Assembly (NCBI GenBank): GCA_902546615.1
Contig: CACCKE010000001.1
Coordinates: 62,001-126,000 of the forward strand
Length of the DNA stretch: 64,000 bases
Direction of reading: 5' to 3'
Source of the DNA: an uncultured Pelagibacteraceae bacterium
Lineage (GTDB): Bacteria > Pseudomonadota > Alphaproteobacteria > Pelagibacterales > AG-422-B15
Both the position numbers and the translations under genes were made by a program. The notes beneath the pieces were generated by a model. It was given only the letters and a program-made list of their open reading frames with translations. It was not told where the DNA came from and did not search any database. Of the stretch, positions 9,862 through 20,789 are shown one piece after another (position 1 is the first letter of the stretch; every line of letters begins with the position of its first letter).

Positions 9862-10485
9862 ATGATTGATTCGCCTGATGCTCTAAAAGAGCTCTTGCCA
9901 AATGTTTCACGTGAAACAATTGAAAAATTGGCTGAATTCAGGGAAATGATTTTGGCAGAAGACCAAAACTTAATATCGAAGAATGATAAAAACTTCATCT
10001 GGACAAGACATTTCTATGATTCTCTAAGATTAGCTCAGTTTATAACTAGCAATGGAAATGATATCATTGATATTGGCAGCGGTGCTGGTCTTCCAGGTAT
10101 ACCAGTTTCATTGTTATTTAGCTCAAAAAATAAGGTTTTTCTGTGTGAAAATAGACCTAAAAGAGTATCATTTCTTAACAAGTGTATTGTTAACTTAGAT
10201 CTTAAAAACACCGAAGTGATTCCCATTAAAGTAGAAAAAATTGAAAATAAAAAATTTGATATAATTTTAGCAAGAGCTGTTAGCCAATTAAATCATTTAT
10301 TATCAATTAGTTATAATATATGCAAAAAAAACACTACATTGCTACTGCATAAAGGTGTACATATAGACGAAGAGATCGTGCAAGCTACTAAATATTGGGA
10401 ATTTACTCATGTATTACATGAAAATGAAAGAGAAAAGGGTTCTTTTATTTTAGAATTAAAAAATATAATAAAATCAATAACTTAA
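9862..10485 (+). CDS. rsmG: 16S rRNA (guanine527-N7)-methyltransferase
   Basis: NVSRETIEKL, WTRHFYDSL, IDIGSGAGLPGIPVSL. Confidence 0.95.
   Translation: MIDSPDALKELLPNVSRETIEKLAEFREMILAEDQNLISKNDKNFIWTRHFYDSLRLAQFITSNGNDIIDIGSGAGLPGIPVSLLFSSKNKVFLCENRPKRVSFLNKCIVNLDLKNTEVIPIKVEKIENKKFDIILARAVSQLNHLLSISYNICKKNTTLLLHKGVHIDEEIVQATKYWEFTHVLHENEREKGSFILELKNIIKSIT
9903..9918. promoter_or_regulatory. parS: parS centromere-like site (perfect 16-bp palindrome)
   Basis: TGTTTCACGTGAAACA exact, inside the rsmG CDS, 567 bp upstream of parA. Confidence 0.95.
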
Positions 10486-11273
10486 TGAAAAATAAAATAA
10501 TAGCTATCTCAAATCAGAAAGGTGGAGTGGGAAAAACTACAACAGCAATAAACTTATCCACAGCCTTAGCGGCTATTGGGGAAAAGGTTTTAATTATTGA
10601 CCTCGACCCTCAAGGCAACGCTAGTACAGGTTTAGGTATAGATTATCAAAACAGAAATAATTCAATTTATGAAGTTCTTGCATCTCAATGTAATTTATTT
10701 GATGCAATTCAAAATACTGAAATAGAAAATTTAAAAATCATTCCATCCACTGTGGATCTATCAGGCATTGAACCTGAACTTGCTGAGGTAAATGATAGAG
10801 CTTTTACACTTAAAAAAATTTTTACAGACCAAAACTCATTAAATGATTTTAATTTTGTTTTTATTGATTGCCCGCCAGCTTTAAGTCTTCTCACTGTCAT
10901 GGCAATGACCGCAGCTGACTCTGTCATAGTCCCACTTCAATGTGAATTTTTTGCCTTAGAAGGTCTTAGTCAATTAATAAAAACAATCGATAGGGTTAAA
11001 CAAAATCTAAATCAAAATCTAACAATCGATGGAATAGTTTTAACAATGTTTGATGGAAGAAATAAACTTTCTTCACAAGTTGCTGACGATGTTAAAAAAC
11101 ATTTAAGTCAACAAGTATATGAAACCATCATACCCCGTAATGTAAGAGTTTCAGAAGCCCCTTCATTTGGTATGCCTGCATTGATTTATGATCAAAAGGC
11201 TGCTGGTAGTCAGGCATATTTAAGGTTAGCGGATGAGATCATAAGACAAAACAAAGAACAGGAGGCAGCATAA
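10485..11273 (+). CDS. parA: Chromosome partitioning ATPase ParA
   Basis: AISNQKGGVGKTTTAINLSTALA deviant Walker A, DLDPQGNASTGLG. Confidence 0.97.
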   Translation: MKNKIIAISNQKGGVGKTTTAINLSTALAAIGEKVLIIDLDPQGNASTGLGIDYQNRNNSIYEVLASQCNLFDAIQNTEIENLKIIPSTVDLSGIEPELAEVNDRAFTLKKIFTDQNSLNDFNFVFIDCPPALSLLTVMAMTAADSVIVPLQCEFFALEGLSQLIKTIDRVKQNLNQNLTIDGIVLTMFDGRNKLSSQVADDVKKHLSQQVYETIIPRNVRVSEAPSFGMPALIYDQKAAGSQAYLRLADEIIRQNKEQEAA

Positions 11274-12133
11274 TGAGTTCATCAATTTCAAAAAAAGGTT
11301 TAGGTCGTGGACTTTCATCGCTTATGGGTGATACTAAAGATGTCTCAATTCAAAATGAAACTTCAAATCAAGAAACAAAAATTTCAATTTCAAATTTAAA
11401 ACCAAGCCCGTCACAGCCTCGAAGATTATTTGATAAAAACAGCATTAATGAATTAGCTGAATCGATAAAATCTAGAGGGCTTGTTCAACCAATATTAGTA
11501 AGACCCTCACCAACAGAGTCTGGAACATACGAAATTATTGCAGGTGAGAGAAGATGGCGAGCAGCCCAAATTGCACAACTTCATGAAGTTCCTGCAGTTG
11601 TTAGAAAACTAGATGATCAAGAAGCGCTGGAAATAGCAATTATAGAAAACGTACAACGTTCTGATCTATCACCAATTGAAGAAGCCGCTGGATATAAAAG
11701 ATTAATTGAAAACTACGGACATACCCAAGAAGCACTTGCAGAAATCGTTGGTAAAAGCAGAAGTCATATTGCAAACATAATTAGATTACTTGGTTTACCA
11801 CAGTCAATTCAAGATATGATTTCAGAGGGAAAAATTTCATCAGGGCATGCTCGCGCTATTATGAATAGTGCTTTTCCAGAACAACTAGCAGAAAAAATTG
11901 TAAGTGAAAATTTAAGCGTAAGAGCCGCAGAGGACCTTGCAAAACAGAAAAAGCCAGGAGTTAAGAAGGTTAAATTAAAAGACCCAGATACCATTGATCT
12001 AGAAAACAATTTAACAGCAAAGCTCGGATTAAACGTATCGATCGACCACAAAGGAAAAAAAGGTGGTTCAATTAAAATAGAATATAGGTCTCTTGATCAA
12101 TTAGAATTAGTGACTGGTAAATTAAAAAATTAA
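11273..12133 (+). CDS. parB: Chromosome partitioning protein ParB
   Basis: KGLGRGLSSLMGD, QPILVRP, IIAGERRWRAA, AIIENVQRSDLSPIEEA. Confidence 0.97.
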   Translation: MSSSISKKGLGRGLSSLMGDTKDVSIQNETSNQETKISISNLKPSPSQPRRLFDKNSINELAESIKSRGLVQPILVRPSPTESGTYEIIAGERRWRAAQIAQLHEVPAVVRKLDDQEALEIAIIENVQRSDLSPIEEAAGYKRLIENYGHTQEALAEIVGKSRSHIANIIRLLGLPQSIQDMISEGKISSGHARAIMNSAFPEQLAEKIVSENLSVRAAEDLAKQKKPGVKKVKLKDPDTIDLENNLTAKLGLNVSIDHKGKKGGSIKIEYRSLDQLELVTGKLKN

Positions 12134-13155
12134 TTTTTAAAATATCGCCTTCCATTATTTGCAATTATTAAAATTGATTTCTCACAATTTATATTTGCTA
12201 ATCTATTGTTTATTTTGCAAGCAATCTCTGTTTCTAAAAGGTTAACTAAGTGTTTTTCAATAGTGCGAAGAGGCCACTTCAGACAATGTGTTTGAAAATT
12301 ATCCTTATCTTTCCAAAACACTGGTGGCTTTAGGATTCTGATAGAAGTTTCAAAGTTGTTGCCTTTTTTCATTTCAATCTTTGTTTGCTGAATTCTTGTT
12401 AAATAGTTTGTAAGACTTCTTACTAAACTGACTGGGCTTGCTCCTTCAGTTAATAATTTATTAATAATTTTAGAACTTTTAGTGGTATTTCCAAACATAA
12501 CATTTTCGTTCATTTTATTTAAATTTTGAGAGCTAGAGTCGTTAAGTAATTTTTTAACTACATCTAAATTAGTTTTTTCTTTTGAACCTCTATAATATAT
12601 TTCAATTTTCTCAAGTTCGCGTTTACTAACTAGGCGATCATTGCTGAGGGTTTGCAAAAGATAATTTTTTATATCTCGATTAAGTTCAAGATTATTTTTT
12701 TTTGAAAATTCATCAATGTTTTTAATCATTGATCTGCCATCGTCCTCGTAACATGCAAGTGAAAGTGAACTATTTTCCTTTTCAAAAAAATTTCTAATTT
12801 TTGAGGATTTGTTTAAATTACTGTCTCTAATTATCAGCACTGTATCTTGCGGAGCATTTAACACAGTGTCTTCAATAATATTGAGGTGCTTATCCTTGAT
12901 GGCATCTCCTATAACGATCTTTTTTTTGAAAAACATTGAGACAGTACTTGTTATGTCATTCAGCATTTGTGGATCATGATCTAAATCTTTTCCATTAAAA
13001 CTTATTTTTTCATATTCATCTTTAATTAGGTAGGTATCTGTTATTTTTTCTATTTGCTCTTTTACAAGTCCATCGTTTGGACCATAAATAAGAATACCTA
13101 AAAATTTAATATCCTCGGAAAAGATGTTTTGTAACTGATGCTCTTTGATGATCAT
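12130..13155 (-). CDS. holA: DNA polymerase III subunit delta
   Basis: GILIYGPNDGLVKEQ; position beside lptE/leuS and overall HolA-like layout. Confidence 0.85.
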   Translation of the reverse strand: MIIKEHQLQNIFSEDIKFLGILIYGPNDGLVKEQIEKITDTYLIKDEYEKISFNGKDLDHDPQMLNDITSTVSMFFKKKIVIGDAIKDKHLNIIEDTVLNAPQDTVLIIRDSNLNKSSKIRNFFEKENSSLSLACYEDDGRSMIKNIDEFSKKNNLELNRDIKNYLLQTLSNDRLVSKRELEKIEIYYRGSKEKTNLDVVKKLLNDSSSQNLNKMNENVMFGNTTKSSKIINKLLTEGASPVSLVRSLTNYLTRIQQTKIEMKKGNNFETSIRILKPPVFWKDKDNFQTHCLKWPLRTIEKHLVNLLETEIACKINNRLANINCEKSILIIANNGRRYFKN

Positions 13156-13623
13156 TTATTTCAAGATTCTGCTTTGTATTCTTGATGACATAATTTGAAG
13201 CGCATTTTTTGCCGCAATTTTTGTCATGCTTTTCCTAGTATCTTCATTAATTACTTCTGAATCTACAGTGTCATACTGGGCGAAGCCTCTTGTTGTTCCT
13301 TCAGAGATGACATCTCCGGAGTCTAGTTGAATAAGTTGGTAATTGATTTCAATTTCTATTCTATATTTTGCCACTGTGCCGTTGGTATTAATAATGAGAG
13401 GACTCAAATCTTCATTTACTGATATTACAGCTTTGTAATTTATTTCACCATCTGCGGTAAAACTTGCATTTAACTCATCAATTATTTCTCTCGATACACT
13501 GTTCTGCACTTCGACCGTATAATTACTAAAATTCGAGTCTGTCTCTGTAATCTGGTGAATAGGTTTGAAACCACAATTGTTAATAAATAATAAAACTAAA
13601 ATAATTATTAAACTTCTTATCAT
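13156..13623 (-). CDS. lptE: LPS assembly lipoprotein LptE
   Basis: Signal peptide/lipobox NCGFKPIH; 155 aa between holA and leuS. Confidence 0.8.
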   Translation of the reverse strand: MIRSLIIILVLLFINNCGFKPIHQITETDSNFSNYTVEVQNSVSREIIDELNASFTADGEINYKAVISVNEDLSPLIINTNGTVAKYRIEIEINYQLIQLDSGDVISEGTTRGFAQYDTVDSEVINEDTRKSMTKIAAKNALQIMSSRIQSRILK

Positions 13624-15329
13624 TTTTTTAATTCTTGAATCATATTTTCTAAATTCTTCTCATATTTTTTCCATGCACCTATTGATTTATTCGTCATAGG
13701 CTTTCTGACTTGTTCAATACTTGCTGTTCTAACTTGCCTCTTATTGTTAAAAAACTCAAGACATTGCTTTTCCCAGCTAAGTTCACAGAAGCTTATCAAT
13801 TCTTTTGATACTTTTTCCTGATTATTAACAAGTTCTTCATTATCAAGAATAAAAATATCCTCAGCATATTTTTTAAACCAAAAATCCATAAGTTTTTCAT
13901 GTAATCTATAGTATTTAACCAGCACTTTCTGGTCATATGAGTATTGATGTGATAAATCCACAAATTTATGTGAGTAGAGTGAGAAACAGTTATCTATTGG
14001 ATCTCGTTTACAATAAATAATCTTAGCCTCAGGCAATAAAATTTTTATCAAACCTATCAGTATGAAATTGTGAGGCATTTTATCACAAATATATATCGAC
14101 TCTTCATTGCCATGGTCTGCTAGATCTCTTAAATATTTTTGTCTTGCATTCAATAATAACTCTTGGTTATTTAATATCTGTTCCAAACTCTTTATCTGAT
14201 CGCTACTTGGTAGAATTACTTTTGTAAGCCCTGAAGCGGCAGCGAGATATGCCAATTCACCTGCGCCCTCAATTTTTGAGTGAGAAGACAGGATTTGCTC
14301 GCATAAAGTAGTGCCTGATCTTGGCATCCCACAAATAAAAATTGGTATATTCTTTTTTAACTTATCCTTATTTTGAAAATTGATATTGACTGAAAATAAA
14401 CTTTCGATTTTTTTGAAAAAATTTATGTCATTTTCTAAGTCAAACGACCTCATTTCGTATTGTAAATTATTTCCTTTTACAAGGTATTTACCAGCTTTGT
14501 TGAAGTCTCTTTGATTTTTAAAATAATTAAAAAAAGAATGACAAATTAATACCTTATCAGCTGGATCAGTTTCAGTTTTATTTAATAATCCATCATAGTA
14601 TTGTATATGTTTATCCTCCAATTTGTTATTTTTTACATTCGTATATGTTAAGAGGTAGGGTAGCTTTTTATAATCAATTTTAAATTCTGCTGTAGCAATT
14701 TTATTGGCTTTTTCAAATTCTCCCATTTCTTTATAAGCCGATGTAAGATTGTACTTGTGATCATCAACGTCTGGAAAGTCGGCATTTAATTTTTCAAATA
14801 TCATAATAGCTTGATCAGCTTTGTTATTTATTAAAAGAGCTTTTGCATATTGACTTTTTACCATTGGATTACTTGGTTGTAAATTCATTGCTAATTCTGC
14901 AAATTCTAATGCTTTCGAAGGATTAGTTATTTTATAATAATAAGCTGCTAAGTTATTAATCGATGGCAAGTACTTGTTATTGATCCCAATAGATCTTTGA
15001 AAGCATTTAAATGCTAAGTCATAACTTTTATTACGAAGATGAATCGTACCAAGGTTATTAAGAGCCTCAAATCCACGTGGATTTATTTTTACTGCTTGAA
15101 TAAAATATTGATACGCACGCTCGTAATCTTTTAAATCTTGAAAAAGAATTCCAAGATGTCTTATTGCGTCGTAGTTTGATGGTTCTTCAGCAAGGACTTG
15201 ATTATAAAATACTTCTGCTTTCTTGTATTCTTTATTTGTATGAAGTTTGATTCCTTCGAGTAAATTTTCATTAACTTTATTATTAATTTTATTATTTTTT
15301 TGCTGCCGACGGCGTTCATGCCTGTTCAT
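13620..15329 (-). CDS. TPR-repeat protein with C-terminal sulfotransferase domain
   Basis: TPR-like repeats in N-terminal half ([19 protein letters not shown]...); sulfotransferase PAPS motif [21 protein letters not shown] and [19 protein letters not shown]. Confidence 0.9.
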   Translation of the reverse strand: MNRHERRRQQKNNKINNKVNENLLEGIKLHTNKEYKKAEVFYNQVLAEEPSNYDAIRHLGILFQDLKDYERAYQYFIQAVKINPRGFEALNNLGTIHLRNKSYDLAFKCFQRSIGINNKYLPSINNLAAYYYKITNPSKALEFAELAMNLQPSNPMVKSQYAKALLINNKADQAIMIFEKLNADFPDVDDHKYNLTSAYKEMGEFEKANKIATAEFKIDYKKLPYLLTYTNVKNNKLEDKHIQYYDGLLNKTETDPADKVLICHSFFNYFKNQRDFNKAGKYLVKGNNLQYEMRSFDLENDINFFKKIESLFSVNINFQNKDKLKKNIPIFICGMPRSGTTLCEQILSSHSKIEGAGELAYLAAASGLTKVILPSSDQIKSLEQILNNQELLLNARQKYLRDLADHGNEESIYICDKMPHNFILIGLIKILLPEAKIIYCKRDPIDNCFSLYSHKFVDLSHQYSYDQKVLVKYYRLHEKLMDFWFKKYAEDIFILDNEELVNNQEKVSKELISFCELSWEKQCLEFFNNKRQVRTASIEQVRKPMTNKSIGAWKKYEKNLENMIQELKK

Positions 15330-17896
15330 GATTCTAAAACAATATTGAGTATTTTATTTTGCACATAAATTGATTTTAATATATTTTTACCAGTAATTGC
15401 ATTATTAATATTACTAACATTCTTTAATTCATTATAAATATCTTCTTCTGAGGAGTCTTTTTTTACGAGAACCTCTCCTCTCCTTTTACCGTTTATTTGA
15501 ACCACTACTGTTACCTCATTATTAATAAGATAAAGTTCATTAGCTTTTGGCCATGGTTCATTTAATAGAGAATTAGTACTATTTGTAAATTCCCAACATT
15601 CTTCTGCTAAGTGCGGAACAATAGGTTCAATTATACGAATTAAAATTTTAAGTGATTGAGCAACTGCATGTTTATCATCTTCCTTTACTGTTTCAAATTT
15701 TGAAATCGCATTGACTAATTCAAATACTTTTGCAATGGCGACATTCATTTGAAATTTCTCAATGCTCTCTGTCACTGACTTAAGATTTTGGTGAACCAAT
15801 TTCATCAAACTCAGGGCGTTACCCTCAAAAACTATATCCTGAGAGGCTGCATTCATGCTTAAGTATTCTCTATTTTGAATGATTAAATTCCATATTTTCT
15901 GGCAAATCTTCCATGCACCTTTAATACCCGACTCAGACCATTTAATATCTTTTTCTGGCGGACTATCAGATAACATAAACCATCTTGCAGAGTCTGCGCC
16001 ATACCTGTTTATTATTGACTCAGGATCAATCACATTCTTTTTTGATTTTGACATTGACTCGATTGGACCTTCTGTAACTTTTTGTCCTGATGAAATTTGA
16101 AAATATTGGTTACCTTTTTTCTCTACATCCTCTGGAAACACCCAAACTTTCTCTTCATTTTTATACGTGTTATGACAAACCATACCTTGGGTAAAGAGAC
16201 TATTAAATGGCTCTTTCACATTTTCCAGCCCTAATGCTTTTGTAAAAAAACGTGAATATAACAAATGCAATATAGCATGTTCTACACCTCCGACATATTG
16301 ATCAACTGGCATCCAATAATTCATTTCTTCATCATCAAATGGTTGATGTTGATTTAAGGGAGAGCAAAATCTAAGAAAATACCAAGCAGAATCTACAAAG
16401 GTATCGAGAGTATCAGTTTCTCTGATAGCGTTCATACCCGTTTCTGGACATTTAGTATATTTCCATGTGGGATGACGATCTAGTGGATTTCCTGCAACAG
16501 ATAGATCAATATCCTCAGGAAGTAATAGTGGTAACTGATCTTCTGGAACGGCAATTACTTTTCCATCTTCTCTATACATGATCGGAATTGGGCAACCCCA
16601 GTATCTCTGTCTTGAAATACCCCAATCTCTCAATCTATAATTGATTGTTTGTTTACCTATCTTAAGAGCGTCAACCTTTGTTATTATTGTTTTTTTTGCT
16701 TCATCCATTGAAAGCCCATTCAAAAAATCTGAGTTAATTAATCTCCCATTGCCTACTATTGCATTTTTGTTATCAAATGGAGTTTGGTCCTCAGGATCAA
16801 TCACTTGAATTATTTCTAAGTTATATTTAATTGCAAAATCTAGGTCTCTTTGATCGTGAGCAGGACATCCGTATATTGCTCCAGAGCCATAGTCCATTAA
16901 GATAAAGTTGGCTATATATACTGGTAATAATTTATCTTTAATAAACGGGTGTTTAATGCTTAGTTTTGTAGGTATGCCTAATTTATCATTTTTTGCTATG
17001 GACTCTTCACTGATTTTTTGTGATCTCATTTCAAATACTTGATTTTCGATACTTTTTTCCTCCTTAATAAGTTCCTCTACAAGCGGGTGAAAAGGAGATA
17101 ATGCACAAAATGTTGCTCCAAAAATTGTATCTGGCCGAGTGGTAAATATTTTAATTTTTTTATTATTTAAGAGTGTTAAATCAGATGAGACCTCAAAATC
17201 AATTTCACAACCATAGGACTTTCCAATCCAGTTTTTTTGCATTGCCTTCACTTTTTCTGGCCAGCCATCCATTGAATCTAAGCTGTCCATAAGACTTTCA
17301 GCGTATTTAGTAATTTTAAAAAACCACTGAGATAAGTTTTTTTGCTCAATATCCGCTCCTGAGCGCCACCCTTTACCGTCAATAACCTGTTCATTAGCTA
17401 GAACGGTATTTTCTACGGGGTCCCAATTAACAAGAGATTCTTTTTTATAAATTAAATTGTCGTTATAAAATTTTAAAAATAATTTTTGCTGTTGGTGATA
17501 ATAAATTTCATCACACGTAGCAAGTTCACGTGACCAATCAAGAGAGAGTCCCATTTGCTTTAATTGATTTTTCATTGTTGAAATATTTTCATACGTCCAT
17601 GTTTTAGGTGAAGTGCTATTTTCAATAGCAGCATTCTCTGCAGGCAAGCCGAATGCATCCCATCCCATAGGATGCATTACATTAAAACCCATGGCTCGTT
17701 TAAATCTGGCAATAACATCCCCTAAAGTATAATTGCGAACATGTCCCATATGTATTTTACCTGATGGGTAAGGAAACATTTCTAAAATGTAATATTTCTC
17801 TTTGTCTTTAATTACTTTACTTTCAAAAAGTTTATTTTCAGACCAATACGACTGCCATTTTTTTTCAATTATTTTTGGATTATATTTTGCAGACAT
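15326..17896 (-). CDS. leuS: Leucyl-tRNA synthetase
   Basis: [22 protein letters not shown] (HIGH), [11 protein letters not shown] (KMSKS). Confidence 0.98.
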   Translation of the reverse strand: MSAKYNPKIIEKKWQSYWSENKLFESKVIKDKEKYYILEMFPYPSGKIHMGHVRNYTLGDVIARFKRAMGFNVMHPMGWDAFGLPAENAAIENSTSPKTWTYENISTMKNQLKQMGLSLDWSRELATCDEIYYHQQQKLFLKFYNDNLIYKKESLVNWDPVENTVLANEQVIDGKGWRSGADIEQKNLSQWFFKITKYAESLMDSLDSMDGWPEKVKAMQKNWIGKSYGCEIDFEVSSDLTLLNNKKIKIFTTRPDTIFGATFCALSPFHPLVEELIKEEKSIENQVFEMRSQKISEESIAKNDKLGIPTKLSIKHPFIKDKLLPVYIANFILMDYGSGAIYGCPAHDQRDLDFAIKYNLEIIQVIDPEDQTPFDNKNAIVGNGRLINSDFLNGLSMDEAKKTIITKVDALKIGKQTINYRLRDWGISRQRYWGCPIPIMYREDGKVIAVPEDQLPLLLPEDIDLSVAGNPLDRHPTWKYTKCPETGMNAIRETDTLDTFVDSAWYFLRFCSPLNQHQPFDDEEMNYWMPVDQYVGGVEHAILHLLYSRFFTKALGLENVKEPFNSLFTQGMVCHNTYKNEEKVWVFPEDVEKKGNQYFQISSGQKVTEGPIESMSKSKKNVIDPESIINRYGADSARWFMLSDSPPEKDIKWSESGIKGAWKICQKIWNLIIQNREYLSMNAASQDIVFEGNALSLMKLVHQNLKSVTESIEKFQMNVAIAKVFELVNAISKFETVKEDDKHAVAQSLKILIRIIEPIVPHLAEECWEFTNSTNSLLNEPWPKANELYLINNEVTVVVQINGKRRGEVLVKKDSSEEDIYNELKNVSNINNAITGKNILKSIYVQNKILNIVLES

Positions 17897-17914
17897 TAAA
17901 AGATTATCTATAGC

Positions 17915-18454
17915 CTAAAGCTCAGCAGCAATTTGTAGCTCTCGGGCAGAAGATAAAATACTTTCTTTAATCTTTAAACTTTGCGTATCATTTATGCCTT
18001 GATCTATCCATTGGCCTTCGTTTAAAGATTGACTGAACAAAGTAACAACCAAACTATTATCAGTCATCTCTTGGTCTACTACACGAATGTTAATTTTAAT
18101 TCTACTTTGACCGTCATCAAGACTGTACCAGTCTGTTACTATTACCCCAGACATAGAGTCAACAGATAGAAGGGGCATGAAACTAATTTTATCGAGAGCA
18201 ACCTTGAAGGTAATAGAGTCTAAACCATAGTCAGAGGATGAGCCCCCACCTAAAATATCTCCAAGAGAAAAGCCAGATTTTTCATCTAAGATGGTGCTAC
18301 CCTCAGGAAGATTTATGTCTCTTTCTTCAACTTTTTTTGTCATAATCCTTTGTTTTTCAGTGGCATATTCCTCAGGATCATCAGACAATTGTTGCAATTG
18401 AGCGCAAGCTACAAAAGTTAGAATTGAAATCGATAAAATGAAGAGTTTTCTCAT
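17915..18454 (-). CDS. DUF3576-family lipoprotein
   Basis: Lipobox LTFVACAQ; YGLDSITFKVALDKISFMPLLSVDSMSGVIVTDWY; adjacent to leuS. Confidence 0.78.
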   Translation of the reverse strand: MRKLFILSISILTFVACAQLQQLSDDPEEYATEKQRIMTKKVEERDINLPEGSTILDEKSGFSLGDILGGGSSSDYGLDSITFKVALDKISFMPLLSVDSMSGVIVTDWYSLDDGQSRIKINIRVVDQEMTDNSLVVTLFSQSLNEGQWIDQGINDTQSLKIKESILSSARELQIAAEL

Positions 18455-18629
18455 GTCTTTTTGTGAAATCGATAAATATTACTTTTTATTAACTTAATAT
18501 GATGAAATAATCAATTTTTGTTATTTTTTCAATATATTCTGTCAGTTGCAAAAATATCACACATTGACAATTAAATGTGGTATTTAGGAAAATATCATTA
18601 ATTAAAAGCACTTTTTTTGATAAAAGAAC

Positions 18630-18649
18630 CATAGTTAAATTTAACTATG
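18630..18649. repeat. Perfect 20-bp palindrome in the porin leader
   Basis: CATAGTTAAATTTAACTATG is self-complementary; 28 bp before the porin ATG. Confidence 0.85.
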
Positions 18650-18677
18650 ATCAATTATCATATGAAAGGAAATTACT

Positions 18678-19559
18678 ATGAATAGATCAAAAATAATTGG
18701 AGCAACTGCTTTGGCTTCAGTAATGGCTGCTAGTGCGGCTCAAGCTGAAATGTCAATTGGCGGTTTGTTCGCTGGTTCAATTGATGATACTAGCGCAGAC
18801 GTTGCTTCTACTTTCTCGACTAACTCCATATACGTTACATACAGTGACTCACTAGATAACGGTATGGGTGTTTCTTTAACAATGTCTTTGAACGGAACTT
18901 CTGGAACAACTAACCTTGTAACAGATGTAAACATCGATACAGGTATGGGTACAATCGGTTTAGGTACTGGTCAAGACTCAGCTGTTGATGGCATGGACGG
19001 TTCTCCGGCATGTTTCTCACTTAATGCTTGTGGTTCAGCTTTAAATGCAAACTACAACGATGGTGACACTGCTAGTGGTAATTCAATTGCATACTCTAAC
19101 TCGATGGGTGGCATTGACTTCAAAATAACTAGAGGTATGGAAAGTGCAACTACTAACCCTGTAATGTCTTATGCAGCTGGTATGTCACTTATGGGTGCAA
19201 CAATTAAAGCTGGTGTATCATCAATTGATTACATAGCGCCTGCTACTGCAGACATTGACCCATCATTTGTAACTGTTGGTTACTCAATTGCTGGCCTTAA
19301 CTTAGGTTATGCATTGTACGACGGTGACAACGGTGGTGAAGAAACTCAAATGGGTGTAGGAACTTCTGCTATGGGCATGAATGTTGGTGTTACATTTGCT
19401 GACGCTGACCTAGCTACAGATGTTGACTACATGAGAGTATCAATAGGTAAAGGTATGGGAGCTGCTTCTTTCGGTATAGATTATACTGAAACAGACGAAG
19501 CTGGCGGAACAGCAAATGACTCTGATCATTGGAACTTTATGTATGTAGTTGGTTTCTAA
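18678..19559 (+). CDS. Outer-membrane porin (alphaproteobacterial type)
   Basis: Signal peptide MNRSKIIGATALASVMAASAAQAEMSIGG; alternating beta-strand pattern; terminal VVGF aromatic C-terminus. Confidence 0.85.
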   Translation: MNRSKIIGATALASVMAASAAQAEMSIGGLFAGSIDDTSADVASTFSTNSIYVTYSDSLDNGMGVSLTMSLNGTSGTTNLVTDVNIDTGMGTIGLGTGQDSAVDGMDGSPACFSLNACGSALNANYNDGDTASGNSIAYSNSMGGIDFKITRGMESATTNPVMSYAAGMSLMGATIKAGVSSIDYIAPATADIDPSFVTVGYSIAGLNLGYALYDGDNGGEETQMGVGTSAMGMNVGVTFADADLATDVDYMRVSIGKGMGAASFGIDYTETDEAGGTANDSDHWNFMYVVGF

Positions 19560-19585
19560 TAAATTGTTTATTAGATTTTAACTCG

Positions 19586-19619
19586 AAATGCCCTACATGA
19601 AAATGTAGGGCATTTTTTT
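19586..19619 (+). terminator. Rho-independent terminator downstream of porin
   Basis: AAATGCCCTACAT-GAAA-ATGTAGGGCATTT stem-loop followed by a T tract. Confidence 0.92.
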
Positions 19620-20273
19620 ATGAGTAATTACAAAAATTTTTTAGCTAATTTTGATAAATCTGCAAAGCTTGCTGGCAGAGACACCGAAGAAATTGAATTA
19701 ATTGCTGTTAGTAAAAAAAAACCCGCACAAGATATACAAAATGTTATAAATGAGGGACACACGTCATTCGGTGAAAATCAAATTCAAGAAATAGAAGAAA
19801 AGTGGCCAAAATTAAAAAACTTACACCCAGATATCAAATTGCATTTCATAGGTGGTATTCAAAGTAGAAAAGTAGAGTCAATTCATAAAAATTGTGAGGT
19901 TATACATTCAATCGATAGAATGAAAATTGTGAAATTGTTTGCCGCACTCGAGAGATCTGAAGGTCTCAAGAGAAAATATTTTATTCAGATTAATACAGGT
20001 AATGAACCTCAGAAGTCGGGTGTTTTATTTAACGAAGCCGAACAGTTTATTATCGATTGTTTGTCAAATTATAAACTAGAGATTATCGGTTTAATGTGTT
20101 TGCCTCCTATAGATGAAGATCCTAAAATTCACTTTCAAAAATTACGCGATTTAGGAAAAAAATTTTATCTCAACTCCCTGAGTATGGGCATGTCGGCAGA
20201 CTACCAAGTTGCGCTTGAATGTGGTTCAACTCATATACGTATAGGTACTCAAATTTTTGGTGAGCGTAACTAA
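19620..20273 (+). CDS. yggS: YggS-family pyridoxal-phosphate homeostasis protein
   Basis: LIAVSKKKPAQDIQNVINEGHTSFGENQIQE, LHFIGGIQSRK, MGMSADYQVALECGSTHIRIGTQIFG. Confidence 0.93.
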   Translation: MSNYKNFLANFDKSAKLAGRDTEEIELIAVSKKKPAQDIQNVINEGHTSFGENQIQEIEEKWPKLKNLHPDIKLHFIGGIQSRKVESIHKNCEVIHSIDRMKIVKLFAALERSEGLKRKYFIQINTGNEPQKSGVLFNEAEQFIIDCLSNYKLEIIGLMCLPPIDEDPKIHFQKLRDLGKKFYLNSLSMGMSADYQVALECGSTHIRIGTQIFGERN

Positions 20274-20764
20274 GTTTTAACTATTAATTTAGTATTACAA
20301 TCTATTAGATTTACTAATTTTAAAATATTTTTTTTCTCTATTGCAACGCAACCTTCTGTGCCCGCAAAATTTGACTTGCAAATATGTAAAAATATTGCAC
20401 TCCCTTTACCTGGCACAATTGGGTTGGTGTTATAATTTAAAACGCAAATGATATCGTAGAGATCATCATCTCTGAATAATTTCTCAGCACTTGAATCAAA
20501 AGGAAATTGAACATGTTGATTGTATAGTTTGCTTTTTGGATCATCACACCAACCATCATTTTCTCTAATGATCGCAAAAGGTATTTGGAAAATCATCTCA
20601 CCTAATTTATCTTTTCTATAATAAATTTTTTTAAATTTAAATTCACCGACAGGTGTTTTATGATCACCTTCAATTTTATTTGTTGTTAGACCTGCGCGGC
20701 CTATTGCACAAGCAAATCGACCTAGATCAGAATGGAGATAATTATTTTGTACTAATAAATTCAC
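20270..20764 (-). CDS. L,D-transpeptidase (YkuD)-like protein
   Basis: CAIGRAGLTTNKIEGDHKTPVGEFKFKKIYYR, IFLHICKSNFAGTEGCVAI (HxxC/GC motif). Confidence 0.85.
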   Translation of the reverse strand: MNLLVQNNYLHSDLGRFACAIGRAGLTTNKIEGDHKTPVGEFKFKKIYYRKDKLGEMIFQIPFAIIRENDGWCDDPKSKLYNQHVQFPFDSSAEKLFRDDDLYDIICVLNYNTNPIVPGKGSAIFLHICKSNFAGTEGCVAIEKKNILKLVNLIDCNTKLIVKT

Positions 20765-20789
20765 AAGCTATATTATACTCATATAAAAA

